NCBI GenBank assembly: GCA_030754655.1
Contig: JASLZX010000003.1
Coordinates: 1 to 64,000, forward strand
Source of the DNA: UBA8886 sp002731655
Lineage (GTDB): Archaea > Thermoplasmatota > Poseidoniia > MGIII > CG-Epi1
Direction: 5' to 3'
Length of the DNA: 64,000 nucleotides
Shown here: one piece after another, positions 8,763 through 16,918 of the stretch
Layout of the letters: each line of letters begins with the position of its first letter
Numbering within the stretch: the first letter of the stretch is position 1
The notes under the pieces: model-generated
The model's input: only the letters and a program-made list of their open reading frames with translations
What the model was told of the DNA's origin: nothing
Database searches by the model: none
Translations under genes and position numbers: made by a program

Positions 8763-10127
8763 TCAGCGGAAGAGCTTCTCCAGCGCCGGCAGCTGCCCCT
8801 TGAGCGTGAAAACCAGCAGGTGGTCGCTCCCCCGCAGGACTTCGTCCTCATCGGGGAAAAACGGCTCACCGCCGCGGTTGATGAGCGCCACCATGCTCCC
8901 CTCGGGGAGCTCGAGCTTCGCGATGGACTTCCCCACTAGGCCATTGTCAGCCTTGACCAGGAATTCGCGAATCGACGCTTCGCCGCCCTGCAGTTCCTCC
9001 AGCGCCTCGATTTCCTCGGTCGTCGTGGCGCGGTTCAGAATGGCGGTCACCGCCACTCGCTTGGGGTTGATGAGCGTGTCAACGCCGGTGTTCTGCACGA
9101 CGTGCTCCAGCTCGGTCTGGTAGACCAGCGCCACCGTGCGGCGCGCCCCCTCGCGCTTGGCGAGCAGGCAGCTGAGCATGTTCAAATCCTCGCGTTCGGT
9201 CGCCGCGACAAACAAATCCTCGTGGCGAATCCCCTCCTCACGCAGGAAGTGGCGGTCAGTCGGCGACCCCACCAGTACCGTCACGTCGTCGGACAGCCGC
9301 TCGCTGACCTCCTCGGCGCGCGCGCGGTCGGGCTCGACGAGGTAGACCTGCACCCCGTCGTAGCGGCGCGCCACCTGTTCGGCCAGCCGCAAGGCAACCT
9401 GCGTGCTGCCGGCAATCATCAGCCGCTTGATGTTCCCCTCGCCCGTAACTTCCTTCGGCGCACCGAGCGACTCCGAAAGCTCTTCGAGTTCGTGGACGTC
9501 GCTCAGCAGCACCAGCAGCCGGTCGCGTGGCAGCAAGACTTCCTCGCTGCGCGGAATGATGATGCCCTCGTCGCGCGAAACCAGCACAACTCGACAGTGC
9601 GGTGGCAGCTCGATGCTGTCGAGCGTGCGGCCCACCGCAGGCGAGCTGTCGTCCAGCCTGACTTCGAGGATGCGCAGTTTGCCAACCGAGAAGTGCTCAA
9701 GCCGCGTCAGTGCCGGTCGCGAGAGGATTTGCCAGATGCGGTGCATCGCCAGCTCGTCAGGGCTGATATAGGCATCAAGCCCGAAAACGGCCTGCGGGTC
9801 AGGCTCGAACGGCCAGTCGAGCAACTGCGGCTCGTTGACGCGCGCAATCGTGCGGCAGCCAATCGCCTTGGCGAAGGTGCAACCGAGGATGTTGACCATG
9901 TCGTTGCCGGTCACACCGATGAACAGGTCGGCTTCCGCCAACCCCGACTGCTCGACGAGCAGCTTCGGCGCCGCAGCGTGGCCCTGGATGACCTGCGCGT
10001 CGAGCCCCTGCGCCCGCTTGATGGCGGCTGGGTCGGAGTCGATAATGCTGATGCCGTGGCCGCGATTCACCAGGTCCCGGGCCACCCGGTAACCTACGTC
10101 GCCGGCGCCGGCTATGACCACGCGCAT
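8763..10127 (-). CDS. trkA: TrkA-type K+ uptake regulatory protein (two RCK units)
   Basis: TrkA assembles as a cytoplasmic ring under TrkH and gates it in response to nucleotides. The 454 residues contain two RCK-N Rossmann domains, starting VVIAGAGDVGYRVARDL (residue 3) and MIAGSTQVALRLAEQVA (~237). Each is followed by an RCK-C domain, for example LRILEVRLDDSSPAVGRTL and FLVKADNGLVGKSIAKLEL. The second glycine motif is degenerate. Leaderless expression is suggested by GCTTAAAT (minus strand, 10151-10158), centred about 26 bases before the ATG. It is the first gene of the trkA-trkH operon. Confidence 0.93.
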   Translation of the reverse strand: MRVVIAGAGDVGYRVARDLVNRGHGISIIDSDPAAIKRAQGLDAQVIQGHAAAPKLLVEQSGLAEADLFIGVTGNDMVNILGCTFAKAIGCRTIARVNEPQLLDWPFEPDPQAVFGLDAYISPDELAMHRIWQILSRPALTRLEHFSVGKLRILEVRLDDSSPAVGRTLDSIELPPHCRVVLVSRDEGIIIPRSEEVLLPRDRLLVLLSDVHELEELSESLGAPKEVTGEGNIKRLMIAGSTQVALRLAEQVARRYDGVQVYLVEPDRARAEEVSERLSDDVTVLVGSPTDRHFLREEGIRHEDLFVAATEREDLNMLSCLLAKREGARRTVALVYQTELEHVVQNTGVDTLINPKRVAVTAILNRATTTEEIEALEELQGGEASIREFLVKADNGLVGKSIAKLELPEGSMVALINRGGEPFFPDEDEVLRGSDHLLVFTLKGQLPALEKLFR

Positions 10128-10170
10128 TTTGCGCCTTCACCGAAGGTACGATTTAAGCGCTGCGGTTCGT

Positions 10171-11034
10171 CTATCGACGAGAAAACCTTTCCAGCGCCAG
10201 CACTAGCAATCCCCCCAGTAGCGCCGCCAGCGCCACTTCGGGCCAGTTTTCGCCCACAAACTGCGGTGAAAGGTCGCCCACGCGCACGTCGTAGCTCGCC
10301 TTCCACGGCCAGAGCGCGCGCAGCGAACCGGCCATGACGCCCGTGAGCACCGCTAGCGTGCGCCCTGGTCGCTCGATGAGCAGCCGCTGCAGCCGCGGCA
10401 CCACCACCAGCGCCGCGACAAGGCCGCCGCTGCCGAACCAGAGCAGCGGCGTCAGCCGCGGCTCGTGCACCGCGCCGGCGATGGTCGCATACTGGCCGAG
10501 CATCACCAGCACCAGCGAGCCGCTCACCCCCGGCAGCAGCATCGCCGTCAGCGCCAGCGCGCCGCCAACTGGCAGCATCCAGCCGGCCGGCGCGCTCGTC
10601 GCGAACGGCAGCCCCAGCACGACGAAGGTCGCTACCGCTCCCGTCCCGGCGAACGCCAGATGTTTGCGCTGCGGCGCGTCGATGCGGCGCCACGGCTCGC
10701 GCAACGAGACCGCCACGAGGCCGCTGAAGAGGCCATAACAGAGCGGTGCCGTGGTTTCGTGTAGCAGGATTCCAGGATTGCCTTCGGGGCCGATGAGCAA
10801 CCGCGACATCAGCCAGTAGGCGGTCGCCATCCCAAGGCCGAGCGGCAGTAGGAACGCCAGAGGCGCGCGTAGCGCCTCGAAATCGCGCCGGCGCGGGTAT
10901 TCCAGCACCGTCGCGATTGAATCAATCAACCGGCGATAGAGGCCAATCACCAGCGCGATCGTGCCGCCGCTGATGCCCGGCACTGCGTCGGCCGAGCCCA
11001 TCAGCAGCCCGGCGGCGAAAGGGGGAATTCGCAC
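10171..11034 (-). CDS. DUF368 membrane protein, PopT-like polyprenyl-phosphate transporter
   Basis: DUF368 proteins are polytopic membrane proteins; bacterial members have been linked to recycling of undecaprenyl phosphate across the membrane. The family hallmark MGSADAVPGISGGTIALVIG is at residues 12-31, and the inverted-repeat counterpart LLPGVSGSLVLVMLGQY lies in the second half. In an archaeon the cargo would be a dolichol-type phosphate used for glycan assembly, which is inferred and fits the glycosyltransferases in the window. The GTG start at 11034 has GTTATTTAAC (11052-11061) about 22 bases upstream; that box overlaps the end of the preceding gene. Confidence 0.85.
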   Translation of the reverse strand: MRIPPFAAGLLMGSADAVPGISGGTIALVIGLYRRLIDSIATVLEYPRRRDFEALRAPLAFLLPLGLGMATAYWLMSRLLIGPEGNPGILLHETTAPLCYGLFSGLVAVSLREPWRRIDAPQRKHLAFAGTGAVATFVVLGLPFATSAPAGWMLPVGGALALTAMLLPGVSGSLVLVMLGQYATIAGAVHEPRLTPLLWFGSGGLVAALVVVPRLQRLLIERPGRTLAVLTGVMAGSLRALWPWKASYDVRVGDLSPQFVGENWPEVALAALLGGLLVLALERFSRR

Positions 11035-11052
11035 GCGCGCTGAGCACCGCCG

Positions 11053-11721
11053 TTATTTAACCGGGTCATCGGAACCCAGTGCCGCCAGTAATTCGGCGCC
11101 GCACGGCTCCCCGCCGTAGCAGTCGACGCGCGCCGCAATCGCCGCCTTGGCGGCCAGCCTCCGCGCCATGCGGCCGCGCTCCCGGCGCGGGGCGTCGCGC
11201 ACCAGCGGATGCGCCAGCAGCAGCCCATGCTTGGGCGGCGACGCGCCGCCGCCGCGATGCGCGAAGAGCGCCCGCTCAGCGCCGAGCGTCTGGATGGTCG
11301 AGCCGGGCAGTCGCGCCAACCGCGGTAACGAGCCAGCAGCGGCAATCACGCGCGCCGCGAGCAGCGGGCCGAGCAAGGCAGCCAGCGACGACGCCACGTC
11401 GGGCGCCTGCGCCTCGAGCCAGTCGCGCAGCCGCTCACCGCGCGCTCCGGACTCCCGCCAGGCAATCTGTAGCTCGCGCAGCGGCTCGGGCGCGTCGGGC
11501 GGCAGCTCCGCCGCGGGTGGCTGCCGCGCTGCGCCAGCCGCTTCCGCCGCCCAGCGCGCCAGCCGTTCGGCGAGCCGGTTTTCAGCTTCGAGCGCCTCGT
11601 CGAGCGCCCTGACGCCCTGCAGCAGCCCACGGTCGGGCGTCACCGCTTCCGCCAGCGCAGCGCGAGTCTGCTCGAGCGTCGCTTCGCGCAGCGCTGCCAG
11701 TTCGCCGGGCGGGGGACTCAC
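11053..11721 (-). CDS. Short Nop5/Nop56-58-like protein (box C/D RNP core)
   Basis: Archaeal Nop5 bridges L7Ae and fibrillarin in 2'-O-methylation guide RNPs. Residues ~118-205 match the Nop domain closely: RVIAAAGSLPRLARLPGSTI, QTLGAERALFAH, PPKHGLLLAHPLV and RMARRLAAKAAIAARVD. The preceding ~110 residues look like the coiled-coil arm. At 222 residues it is well short of the usual ~350-420 and lacks the N-terminal fibrillarin-binding domain. It starts with GTG in a GTGA overlap with the upstream surface-protein gene, so it should share its transcript. No fibrillarin gene is visible nearby. Confidence 0.78.
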   Translation of the reverse strand: MSPPPGELAALREATLEQTRAALAEAVTPDRGLLQGVRALDEALEAENRLAERLARWAAEAAGAARQPPAAELPPDAPEPLRELQIAWRESGARGERLRDWLEAQAPDVASSLAALLGPLLAARVIAAAGSLPRLARLPGSTIQTLGAERALFAHRGGGASPPKHGLLLAHPLVRDAPRRERGRMARRLAAKAAIAARVDCYGGEPCGAELLAALGSDDPVK

Positions 11722-14648
11722 CGGCGCTGGCGCAGCCGCGCGACCGCGCCAGCTGCACCGAAGGCGGCCAGCAGGCCAGGGCCCGGAATCGAGAAGCCGC
11801 CTTCATCACCATTGTCGGTCGGCGGTGGGGGTGGGGCGCCCTCGACACTGAGGCTCATTGACTTGAGAATCGAGACACCGTTGCTGCTGACCGTGGCGTT
11901 GAAGCTAGCGGTGGTATCCATAGTGGGGGTATTGCCGGGCGGGCTCGCGATGACCGTTATCTCGCGCGTATCACCCGGGGCCATGTTAACCGACGCCTGT
12001 GGGAGGTTGAACCAGCTGGAATACTTGCCCTGCACCTTCAGCGAAATCTGCTCGTAGGTGTTGCCGGTGTTGGAGAGGTTGAAGGTGAAGCTGCCATCCT
12101 CGCCCGCCTTGACGTCGTCGTTCTTCTGCACCAGCGTTACCGTCAGGCCGGGGCTGGCTGGAATCGTGACCGTGAAATTCAGCGTGTGCTTCTCACCGGT
12201 CTCGTCTGAATTGATGGTGACCATGACGGTGTGGCTGCCACCCCACACTCCTTCAGGGGTGCGCAGGTTCAGGTAGACCGTCTTACTCGCGCCGGGGTTG
12301 AGGGTAAACTGAGTGTCCGAGAGCGTCGCTTCCCAGTTCAGCGGCGGAGTCGGAATGGGGAGCGAAACGTAGTCTAGCGCGTTGCCGTTGTTCCTGACCG
12401 TGAAGGAGAACGGAATCGCCTCGTTGGAGCCGCCATCCTTGGCCATGGTGCCGGTCATAACTTCGAGGCCGTGCGTCTCGGCAATCGTCAGCGTAAGCGT
12501 TGAATCACGGGTGATGCGCTGGTTCAGCCCCGAGCGCACGGTGAGGGTGAGGCTGCGCTCGCCCGGACTGTCGCTAGCGAGTGTAGTCACGAAGATGTCG
12601 ACCGACCGCGTCTCGCCAACCGGGACCGAAATCTGGCTGATGTAGGCGCCTCCGTCCGGGAGCCGGTACTGCACCTGCCAGCTGGGCGGCAAGTCATCGA
12701 TGTAGAAGCCAAAGGTGTCGCCCGAGTTGCCAGTATTGGTGATGCTGAAAGTGTAGCTGGAAGTCGCGCCCGGGTCGCTGCTAGCGGCGGCAGGGTCGAC
12801 CACGACAGTCATTGCGGCGAAGTTCTCGACCTCGATGGCAATTGACTGCAGCTGCTCGATAGAGGAACTATCCTTGACGGCGACGCTGACCGTGAAATTG
12901 TTCCAGCCCGGGGTTTCGTCATTTGGGACAGTCAGGGTAGCTTGGAAGGAGGCGGTGCCGCCGTACGCACTGACGCCAGCGAGGTCGGCGTGCGGCAGGC
13001 CGTTAACGTCCCAGCCCACCGGCAGGGTGGTGTGGTCTATCGTGAAGTCCTCGACACCGTTGCCGAGGTTGGTGACAGTGAAGCTGAAGGTAGTGCTGTT
13101 GCCGGGGTTGGCGGTGCGCTGCCAGCCGTCGACCGAGAGCGACATCGAGTAGACTGTGTCGACCGAGAAAGTCGCCATAATTGCCTGCGAGACCGAACTG
13201 TTGCCGCGCGAAGTGGCGGTAACGGTCGCGTCAGCCGAATCGGTATCGTGCGCGAAGCCGGGAATGACTCCCGAGAGGGTGATGGTGGCGCTGCCGCCGT
13301 CGGCCAGGTCCTCGACCGTGACCTGTGAGAGCGAGATGTCCCAAGTGGGCGGCTTGGTGAGCGAGAGGTCGTAACTGTCAGGGTCGCTGCCGGTGTTCTC
13401 CAGCGTAAGTGTGAAGCTGACCGTCGTGCCGGGCGTACCGCCCTTGCCCGCCGCGTCGCTCGACAGCGAGACGCCGCGGACTGGGATGCGAACCGAAGTA
13501 TTGGTCGCGGCCGAATCGCGGTGGTGGTTGCGGCCGGTCGACCACGCGCTGACATCAGCGGCCGCCCAGTCGTCTTCCTCAGCATCCACAGGAGGCGTGA
13601 CGCTAAAGGAAATATCAGCAGTGGCGTCCGGCTCGAGGTCGGCGACCGAATCGGGGTTTACCGAGCCACTCCAGCCAGCCGGCAGGGCAGACGCGTCCAG
13701 CGCGAAGCTGTCCGGCTCGTTGCCGTCGTTGCGTAGCGTCAGCGAGTAGCTGGCTGCCTTGCCGGGGATGGTCTCCTGCGAGCCAGTATCAATCGTGAGC
13801 GTCAGCCCGTAGGTGCGGCCGTCGGTAACGGTAGTGTTGACCTGCTGGACGGCGTCAATATGGTCGAAGCCGGTCGCCTTGGAGGTTACTAGCACGGTAA
13901 TGAGCGCATACTCGTCTTCCTCGGCCGAATCGGGAACGTCGACATCGACGTAGAAACTGCGAAGCTCGTCGACCGCAACATTGTTGATGTTGACCGTGTC
14001 TGAGTCTGCGACCCAGTCCCACGGTACGTGGGTCAGCGAGACGCGGTAGCTGTCGCTATTGTCGCCAACATTGGTCAGGTCGAGCTGGAAACGCACCATA
14101 TCGCCGCGTTCAGCCGACATGGATTCGTCGCCGCGGATGGTGAGGTCGACCGCATGGCTCATGTCAATAAGGATGTTGAAATCCTCGCTGTCGCTCACCG
14201 TGGTTTCATTGGTGGAAGTGGCATTCAGCTTGAACTGCTTCTCGGCGCCGTCGTAAACGCCGGCGCGCGGGGTCGAGAAAGTGAACTCGACCGACGCGGT
14301 CGCGCCAGCCGCGAGCGAAACCGAATCTACGTCGGCTACGCATTCCCAGCCCAGATTGTTATTGTCGGTCCAGACCGCCGTGATTTCATAGGTATCTGCA
14401 TCGCCACCGGTGTTTTCGACCGTGAACTCGAAAGTGCGGCTCTGGTTACGCGTCAGCTGGTTATCGCCGGGGCCGATTTCGCCGGCCGGGTAGATATCGA
14501 CGCTGTACGAACCGTGGTCACGGCCTGCGTCCGGGTTGCTGGCCGGGTGCAGTCCGCTGTCGGAACCGGGCAGGCTGAGGCCAGCCAGGGGTGAGAGCAG
14601 CATCAGCGCCAGAATGAAGATGACGCCAGACAGAGTCGCGTGAGACAT
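11718..14648 (-). CDS. Large secreted surface protein with eight NEW3/CARDB-like repeats and PGF-CTERM-like anchor
   Basis: The 976-residue protein opens with a signal peptide (GVIFILALMLLSPLAGLSLP). It then repeats an Ig-like module about every 110 residues, each with an N-x-G-(x)3-D-(S/T)-(Y/F) core: ENTGGDADTYEI, TNVGDNSDSYRV, RNDGNEPDSFAL, ENTGSDPDSYDL, TNLGNGVEDFTI, TNTGNSGDTFGF, RNNGNALDYVSL and SNTGNTYEQISL. A Pro-rich linker leads to FSIPGPGLLAAFGAAGAVAR and a basic end, resembling the archaeosortase PGF-CTERM tripartite signal. It is probably a cell-surface or S-layer-associated protein. A strong TATA box (14668-14678) is centred about 26 bases before the ATG. Confidence 0.85.
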   Translation of the reverse strand: MSHATLSGVIFILALMLLSPLAGLSLPGSDSGLHPASNPDAGRDHGSYSVDIYPAGEIGPGDNQLTRNQSRTFEFTVENTGGDADTYEITAVWTDNNNLGWECVADVDSVSLAAGATASVEFTFSTPRAGVYDGAEKQFKLNATSTNETTVSDSEDFNILIDMSHAVDLTIRGDESMSAERGDMVRFQLDLTNVGDNSDSYRVSLTHVPWDWVADSDTVNINNVAVDELRSFYVDVDVPDSAEEDEYALITVLVTSKATGFDHIDAVQQVNTTVTDGRTYGLTLTIDTGSQETIPGKAASYSLTLRNDGNEPDSFALDASALPAGWSGSVNPDSVADLEPDATADISFSVTPPVDAEEDDWAAADVSAWSTGRNHHRDSAATNTSVRIPVRGVSLSSDAAGKGGTPGTTVSFTLTLENTGSDPDSYDLSLTKPPTWDISLSQVTVEDLADGGSATITLSGVIPGFAHDTDSADATVTATSRGNSSVSQAIMATFSVDTVYSMSLSVDGWQRTANPGNSTTFSFTVTNLGNGVEDFTIDHTTLPVGWDVNGLPHADLAGVSAYGGTASFQATLTVPNDETPGWNNFTVSVAVKDSSSIEQLQSIAIEVENFAAMTVVVDPAAASSDPGATSSYTFSITNTGNSGDTFGFYIDDLPPSWQVQYRLPDGGAYISQISVPVGETRSVDIFVTTLASDSPGERSLTLTVRSGLNQRITRDSTLTLTIAETHGLEVMTGTMAKDGGSNEAIPFSFTVRNNGNALDYVSLPIPTPPLNWEATLSDTQFTLNPGASKTVYLNLRTPEGVWGGSHTVMVTINSDETGEKHTLNFTVTIPASPGLTVTLVQKNDDVKAGEDGSFTFNLSNTGNTYEQISLKVQGKYSSWFNLPQASVNMAPGDTREITVIASPPGNTPTMDTTASFNATVSSNGVSILKSMSLSVEGAPPPPPTDNGDEGGFSIPGPGLLAAFGAAGAVARLRQRR

Positions 14649-14667
14649 GCGCGGCCACCCCCCGCGA

Positions 14668-14678
14668 TTTTTATAAAA
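14668..14678 (-). promoter_or_regulatory. TATA box for leaderless surface-protein mRNA
   Basis: TTTTATAAAAA read on the minus strand is centred about 26 bases before the ATG at 14648. There is no Shine-Dalgarno motif between them, so transcription probably starts at or next to the start codon. It is one of the clearest examples of the promoter arrangement used throughout the window. Confidence 0.7.
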
Positions 14679-14681
14679 CGG

Positions 14682-15023
14682 TTACTCCGAAGATTCCTCT
14701 TCAGGTTCCGCCTGTTCCGGCGTGCGTAGCAGGCGGACCTCCTCATGCAGGTTGTGCACATCATCGCGTAGTTTGAGCATCGAAACCTCGAACGGTGTGA
14801 AACCCTGGCTCGAGAGCGCGCGCGTGGCGATGAACATCCCCAGGAGCACCCCGCCCAGCACCGCAAAGAGTGCGACAGTGAACACCTCGAAGGTGTAAAA
14901 CGTGAGTAGCCAACCGACTGAGTAATTGATGAAACCGAGCTGGAACAGCACCAGATAAATCAGGAAGGAAACCACGGCGGCAATCGTGAGCTGGAAGCTG
15001 AGCGGCGCGCGCAGCAGGTTCAT
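14682..15023 (-). CDS. Small membrane protein with two TM helices and C-terminal coiled coil
   Basis: No family is recognised. Of 113 residues, about 8-28 (PLSFQLTIAAVVSFLIYLVL) and 37-68 are hydrophobic. The C-terminal third (MLKLRDDVHNLHEEVRLLRT) has heptad character and ends in an acidic tail. The ATG overlaps the stop of the upstream lipoprotein gene (ATGA), so the two are probably made together and may act together. The stop is just before the promoter of the large surface protein. Confidence 0.7.
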   Translation of the reverse strand: MNLLRAPLSFQLTIAAVVSFLIYLVLFQLGFINYSVGWLLTFYTFEVFTVALFAVLGGVLLGMFIATRALSSQGFTPFEVSMLKLRDDVHNLHEEVRLLRTPEQAEPEEESSE

Positions 15024-15448
15024 GGCAGTCGCTCCAGCGGGCGGCTGCGTGGCAGCCCCCAGTCCTCTTCGCGTGGTTCGGAGTCCTCAACCGGGATTTC
15101 GACCAGCGCGTGATACTCCGGTTCCTCAAGCCCCTGATCCTCGAGTATGATGTTACCGCTGAAGCCCCAGAAGACGCCCAAGAGCTCCGCCTCGACCGTC
15201 AGGCTGAACTCGACAGCGTCGGTCGCACGCTGGAGCGTATAGACCCCAGGCTCGCGCAGCATATCGTTCCCGAAGGCGATAGTCAGGTTGTCCATCCGCA
15301 CCCGTGGCGTCGTATAGATGTAGACCCATGCCTGCTCACCATCCCAGTCGAGTTGTAGGCTGACGACGGTGCGCGCAGGGTTTGGCTCCTGGCAGCTCGG
15401 CGTCGCGGCCAGCAGCAGCAGGCTAACCGCCACGAGGCGGGGGTCCAT
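15020..15448 (-). CDS. Hypothetical lipoprotein
   Basis: Starting at the ATG at 15448 gives a 142-residue protein with a lipoprotein-type signal (VAVSLLLLAATPSC, lipobox Cys at residue 19), so it should be exported and lipid-anchored. The remainder is beta-rich with an acidic tail and no recognised domain. A longer open frame extends upstream but runs antisense into the next gene. The box CTTAAAAAAAA (plus strand ~15468-15478) lies about 24 bases before this ATG and fixes the start. It forms an ATGA-coupled pair with the small membrane protein downstream. Confidence 0.72.
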   Translation of the reverse strand: MDPRLVAVSLLLLAATPSCQEPNPARTVVSLQLDWDGEQAWVYIYTTPRVRMDNLTIAFGNDMLREPGVYTLQRATDAVEFSLTVEAELLGVFWGFSGNIILEDQGLEEPEYHALVEIPVEDSEPREEDWGLPRSRPLERLP

Positions 15449-15526
15449 GCGCGGCGCACGGGCATGGCTTAAAAAAAAGGTGGGCGCCGGCGCAAAGGTG
15501 ATTAAACCGGCGCGGGTGGCGGCCGC

Positions 15527-15973
15527 ATGGGCGTCAGCGGCTTCCGCATCACCGGCATCGAGGCAAGGCGCCATCGCCGCAGCGGGCGGCCGCAGCAGGT
15601 GCGCATTGACCACAACACTACCGTGCTCTCGATTCGTGACACCGGCAAGGAACGCGCGACGGTCGAATATCGCTACACCGTAAACTACGGCGGGCTGGGA
15701 ATGGTCCAGCTCGACGGCGAAGTCACCTACGCCAGCGGCGACGGCGGAACCGCGAAAGAAGTGCAGAAGCTCTGGGAGCGCGACCACAAAATGCCAGACG
15801 GCGCCGCCGAGGAGGTGCACAACGCGGTCCTGTCGCAGGGGTCGTTCGAAGTTTTCGTGCTGGCGCGCAAGCTAGGCCTGCCGCCACCGGTAAAGGTCGA
15901 AGTGCCGCAAGTCAAATTCCAGAAAGGCAAGGGCAAAACCAGCGGAAGTACCGCCGGCCCCGAAGTGGCGTAG
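15527..15973 (+). CDS. Conserved archaeal protein, possibly SecB-like
   Basis: The 148 residues begin with a basic stretch, then an apparent beta-sheet domain (VLSIRDTGKERATVEYRYTV, MVQLDGEVTY) and a helix (GTAKEVQKLWERDHKMP). This order resembles the SecB-like fold of archaeal proteins such as MJ0357, but I cannot confirm it by eye. If correct, it would be an export or proteostasis chaperone. The box GATTAAACC (15500-15507) is about 23 bases before the ATG, so the mRNA is probably leaderless. The next gene starts directly after its stop codon. Confidence 0.6.
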   Translation: MGVSGFRITGIEARRHRRSGRPQQVRIDHNTTVLSIRDTGKERATVEYRYTVNYGGLGMVQLDGEVTYASGDGGTAKEVQKLWERDHKMPDGAAEEVHNAVLSQGSFEVFVLARKLGLPPPVKVEVPQVKFQKGKGKTSGSTAGPEVA

Positions 15974-16918
15974 ATGCGCCGCCATGCCTTCGAATGCCCG
16001 GTCTGCCAGGGTGAGCAGTCAATCCTGCTACCCGACGGTGATGCCAGCGCGACCAGCATCTGCCGCGAATGCCGCAGCGAACTCGAGTTCCTGCCGGATG
16101 GCGACGCGGTGAAGGTCGTCCCCGCCGGTCCCCCGGCACCAGCCGGGACGCGCCGGCCCCCTGCCCAGCGACCGGGCGCGGCTGGCGAGTCGCCAGCCGC
16201 GGCCGCAACTGTGCCGGACGATTACCCGCGCTACCGCGGGTCGCCGCTGCGCGAGCAGTCGAAGGCGGGCGGAACGCTCGCAATTGCACTGCTGATCCTG
16301 GCGGCGTCGCTCACCGGACTGACAAACGCCTGGTTTGTTCACATCATACCGGAGGTGAATGAGGGTGAACAGCAGGTCGGGATTACTGTCGAGGTCGCCA
16401 ACACCACCGGACCGCTGGCCAATGTGACACTGCTGGTCGACGGCGCAGCCGCCAACCTGACGGCGAGCGAACCGGGGGCTTACACAACCACCGTGAGCAG
16501 CGGCATGCGCACGTTCGAGGTTACCGCACCGGGCCACCGTAATGGAACCATGTTGGTCTTGGTCTATGTGCAAGACCTCGACATGGCTCCCACGGAGGGC
16601 GCCAACCTGTTCAAGTTTATACTTCTAGAGGGCGAAGGGGCGCCAGTCAAGCAGGAACAGGCGGAACAGGCCTTACTGCAGGGAATGCTTGCTTGGTGCC
16701 CGTTCCTGATACTCGCCTTCTCGCTCATCGGGCTCGGCGGCGCATGGGCCGCGTGGCAGCGCACTTCGTTCCTGGCAGCGCAAGTCGGGGCGCTCTTCAG
16801 CGCGCTGGCGCTCGGATTCCTGCTGGTGGGGCCAATCCTGGGGTTGATTGCCCTTATCCTTTTGCAGCGACAGAAGCACGCCTTTTCCTTTAAAACGGGC
16901 GAGCATCCGCCACCGTGA
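15974..16918 (+). CDS. Membrane protein with N-terminal zinc ribbon
   Basis: No named family is recognised. Residues 8-36 form a zinc ribbon (FECPVCQG ... CRECRSE). A Pro/Ala-rich linker follows, then a membrane helix (TLAIALLILAASLTGLTNAW). An external beta-domain of about 110 residues carries several N-x-T/S sites, and three more hydrophobic helices end near KHAFSF. The layout, cytoplasmic zinc ribbon plus exposed beta-domain, is typical of membrane proteins from marine euryarchaea. It abuts the gene before it, and its stop overlaps the gatE GTG (GTGA). Confidence 0.75.
   Translation: MRRHAFECPVCQGEQSILLPDGDASATSICRECRSELEFLPDGDAVKVVPAGPPAPAGTRRPPAQRPGAAGESPAAAATVPDDYPRYRGSPLREQSKAGGTLAIALLILAASLTGLTNAWFVHIIPEVNEGEQQVGITVEVANTTGPLANVTLLVDGAAANLTASEPGAYTTTVSSGMRTFEVTAPGHRNGTMLVLVYVQDLDMAPTEGANLFKFILLEGEGAPVKQEQAEQALLQGMLAWCPFLILAFSLIGLGGAWAAWQRTSFLAAQVGALFSALALGFLLVGPILGLIALILLQRQKHAFSFKTGEHPPP

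Noticed and set aside
9102..10337. A 411-residue plus-strand open frame
   Set aside because: It is antisense to trkA and DUF368, with no domain and skewed composition; trkA is certain on the other strand.
13037..13585. Apparent repeats in the large surface-protein genes as DNA repeats
   Set aside because: The similarity is at the protein level (Ig-like modules); the DNA of the modules is well diverged, so they are not annotated as nucleotide repeats.
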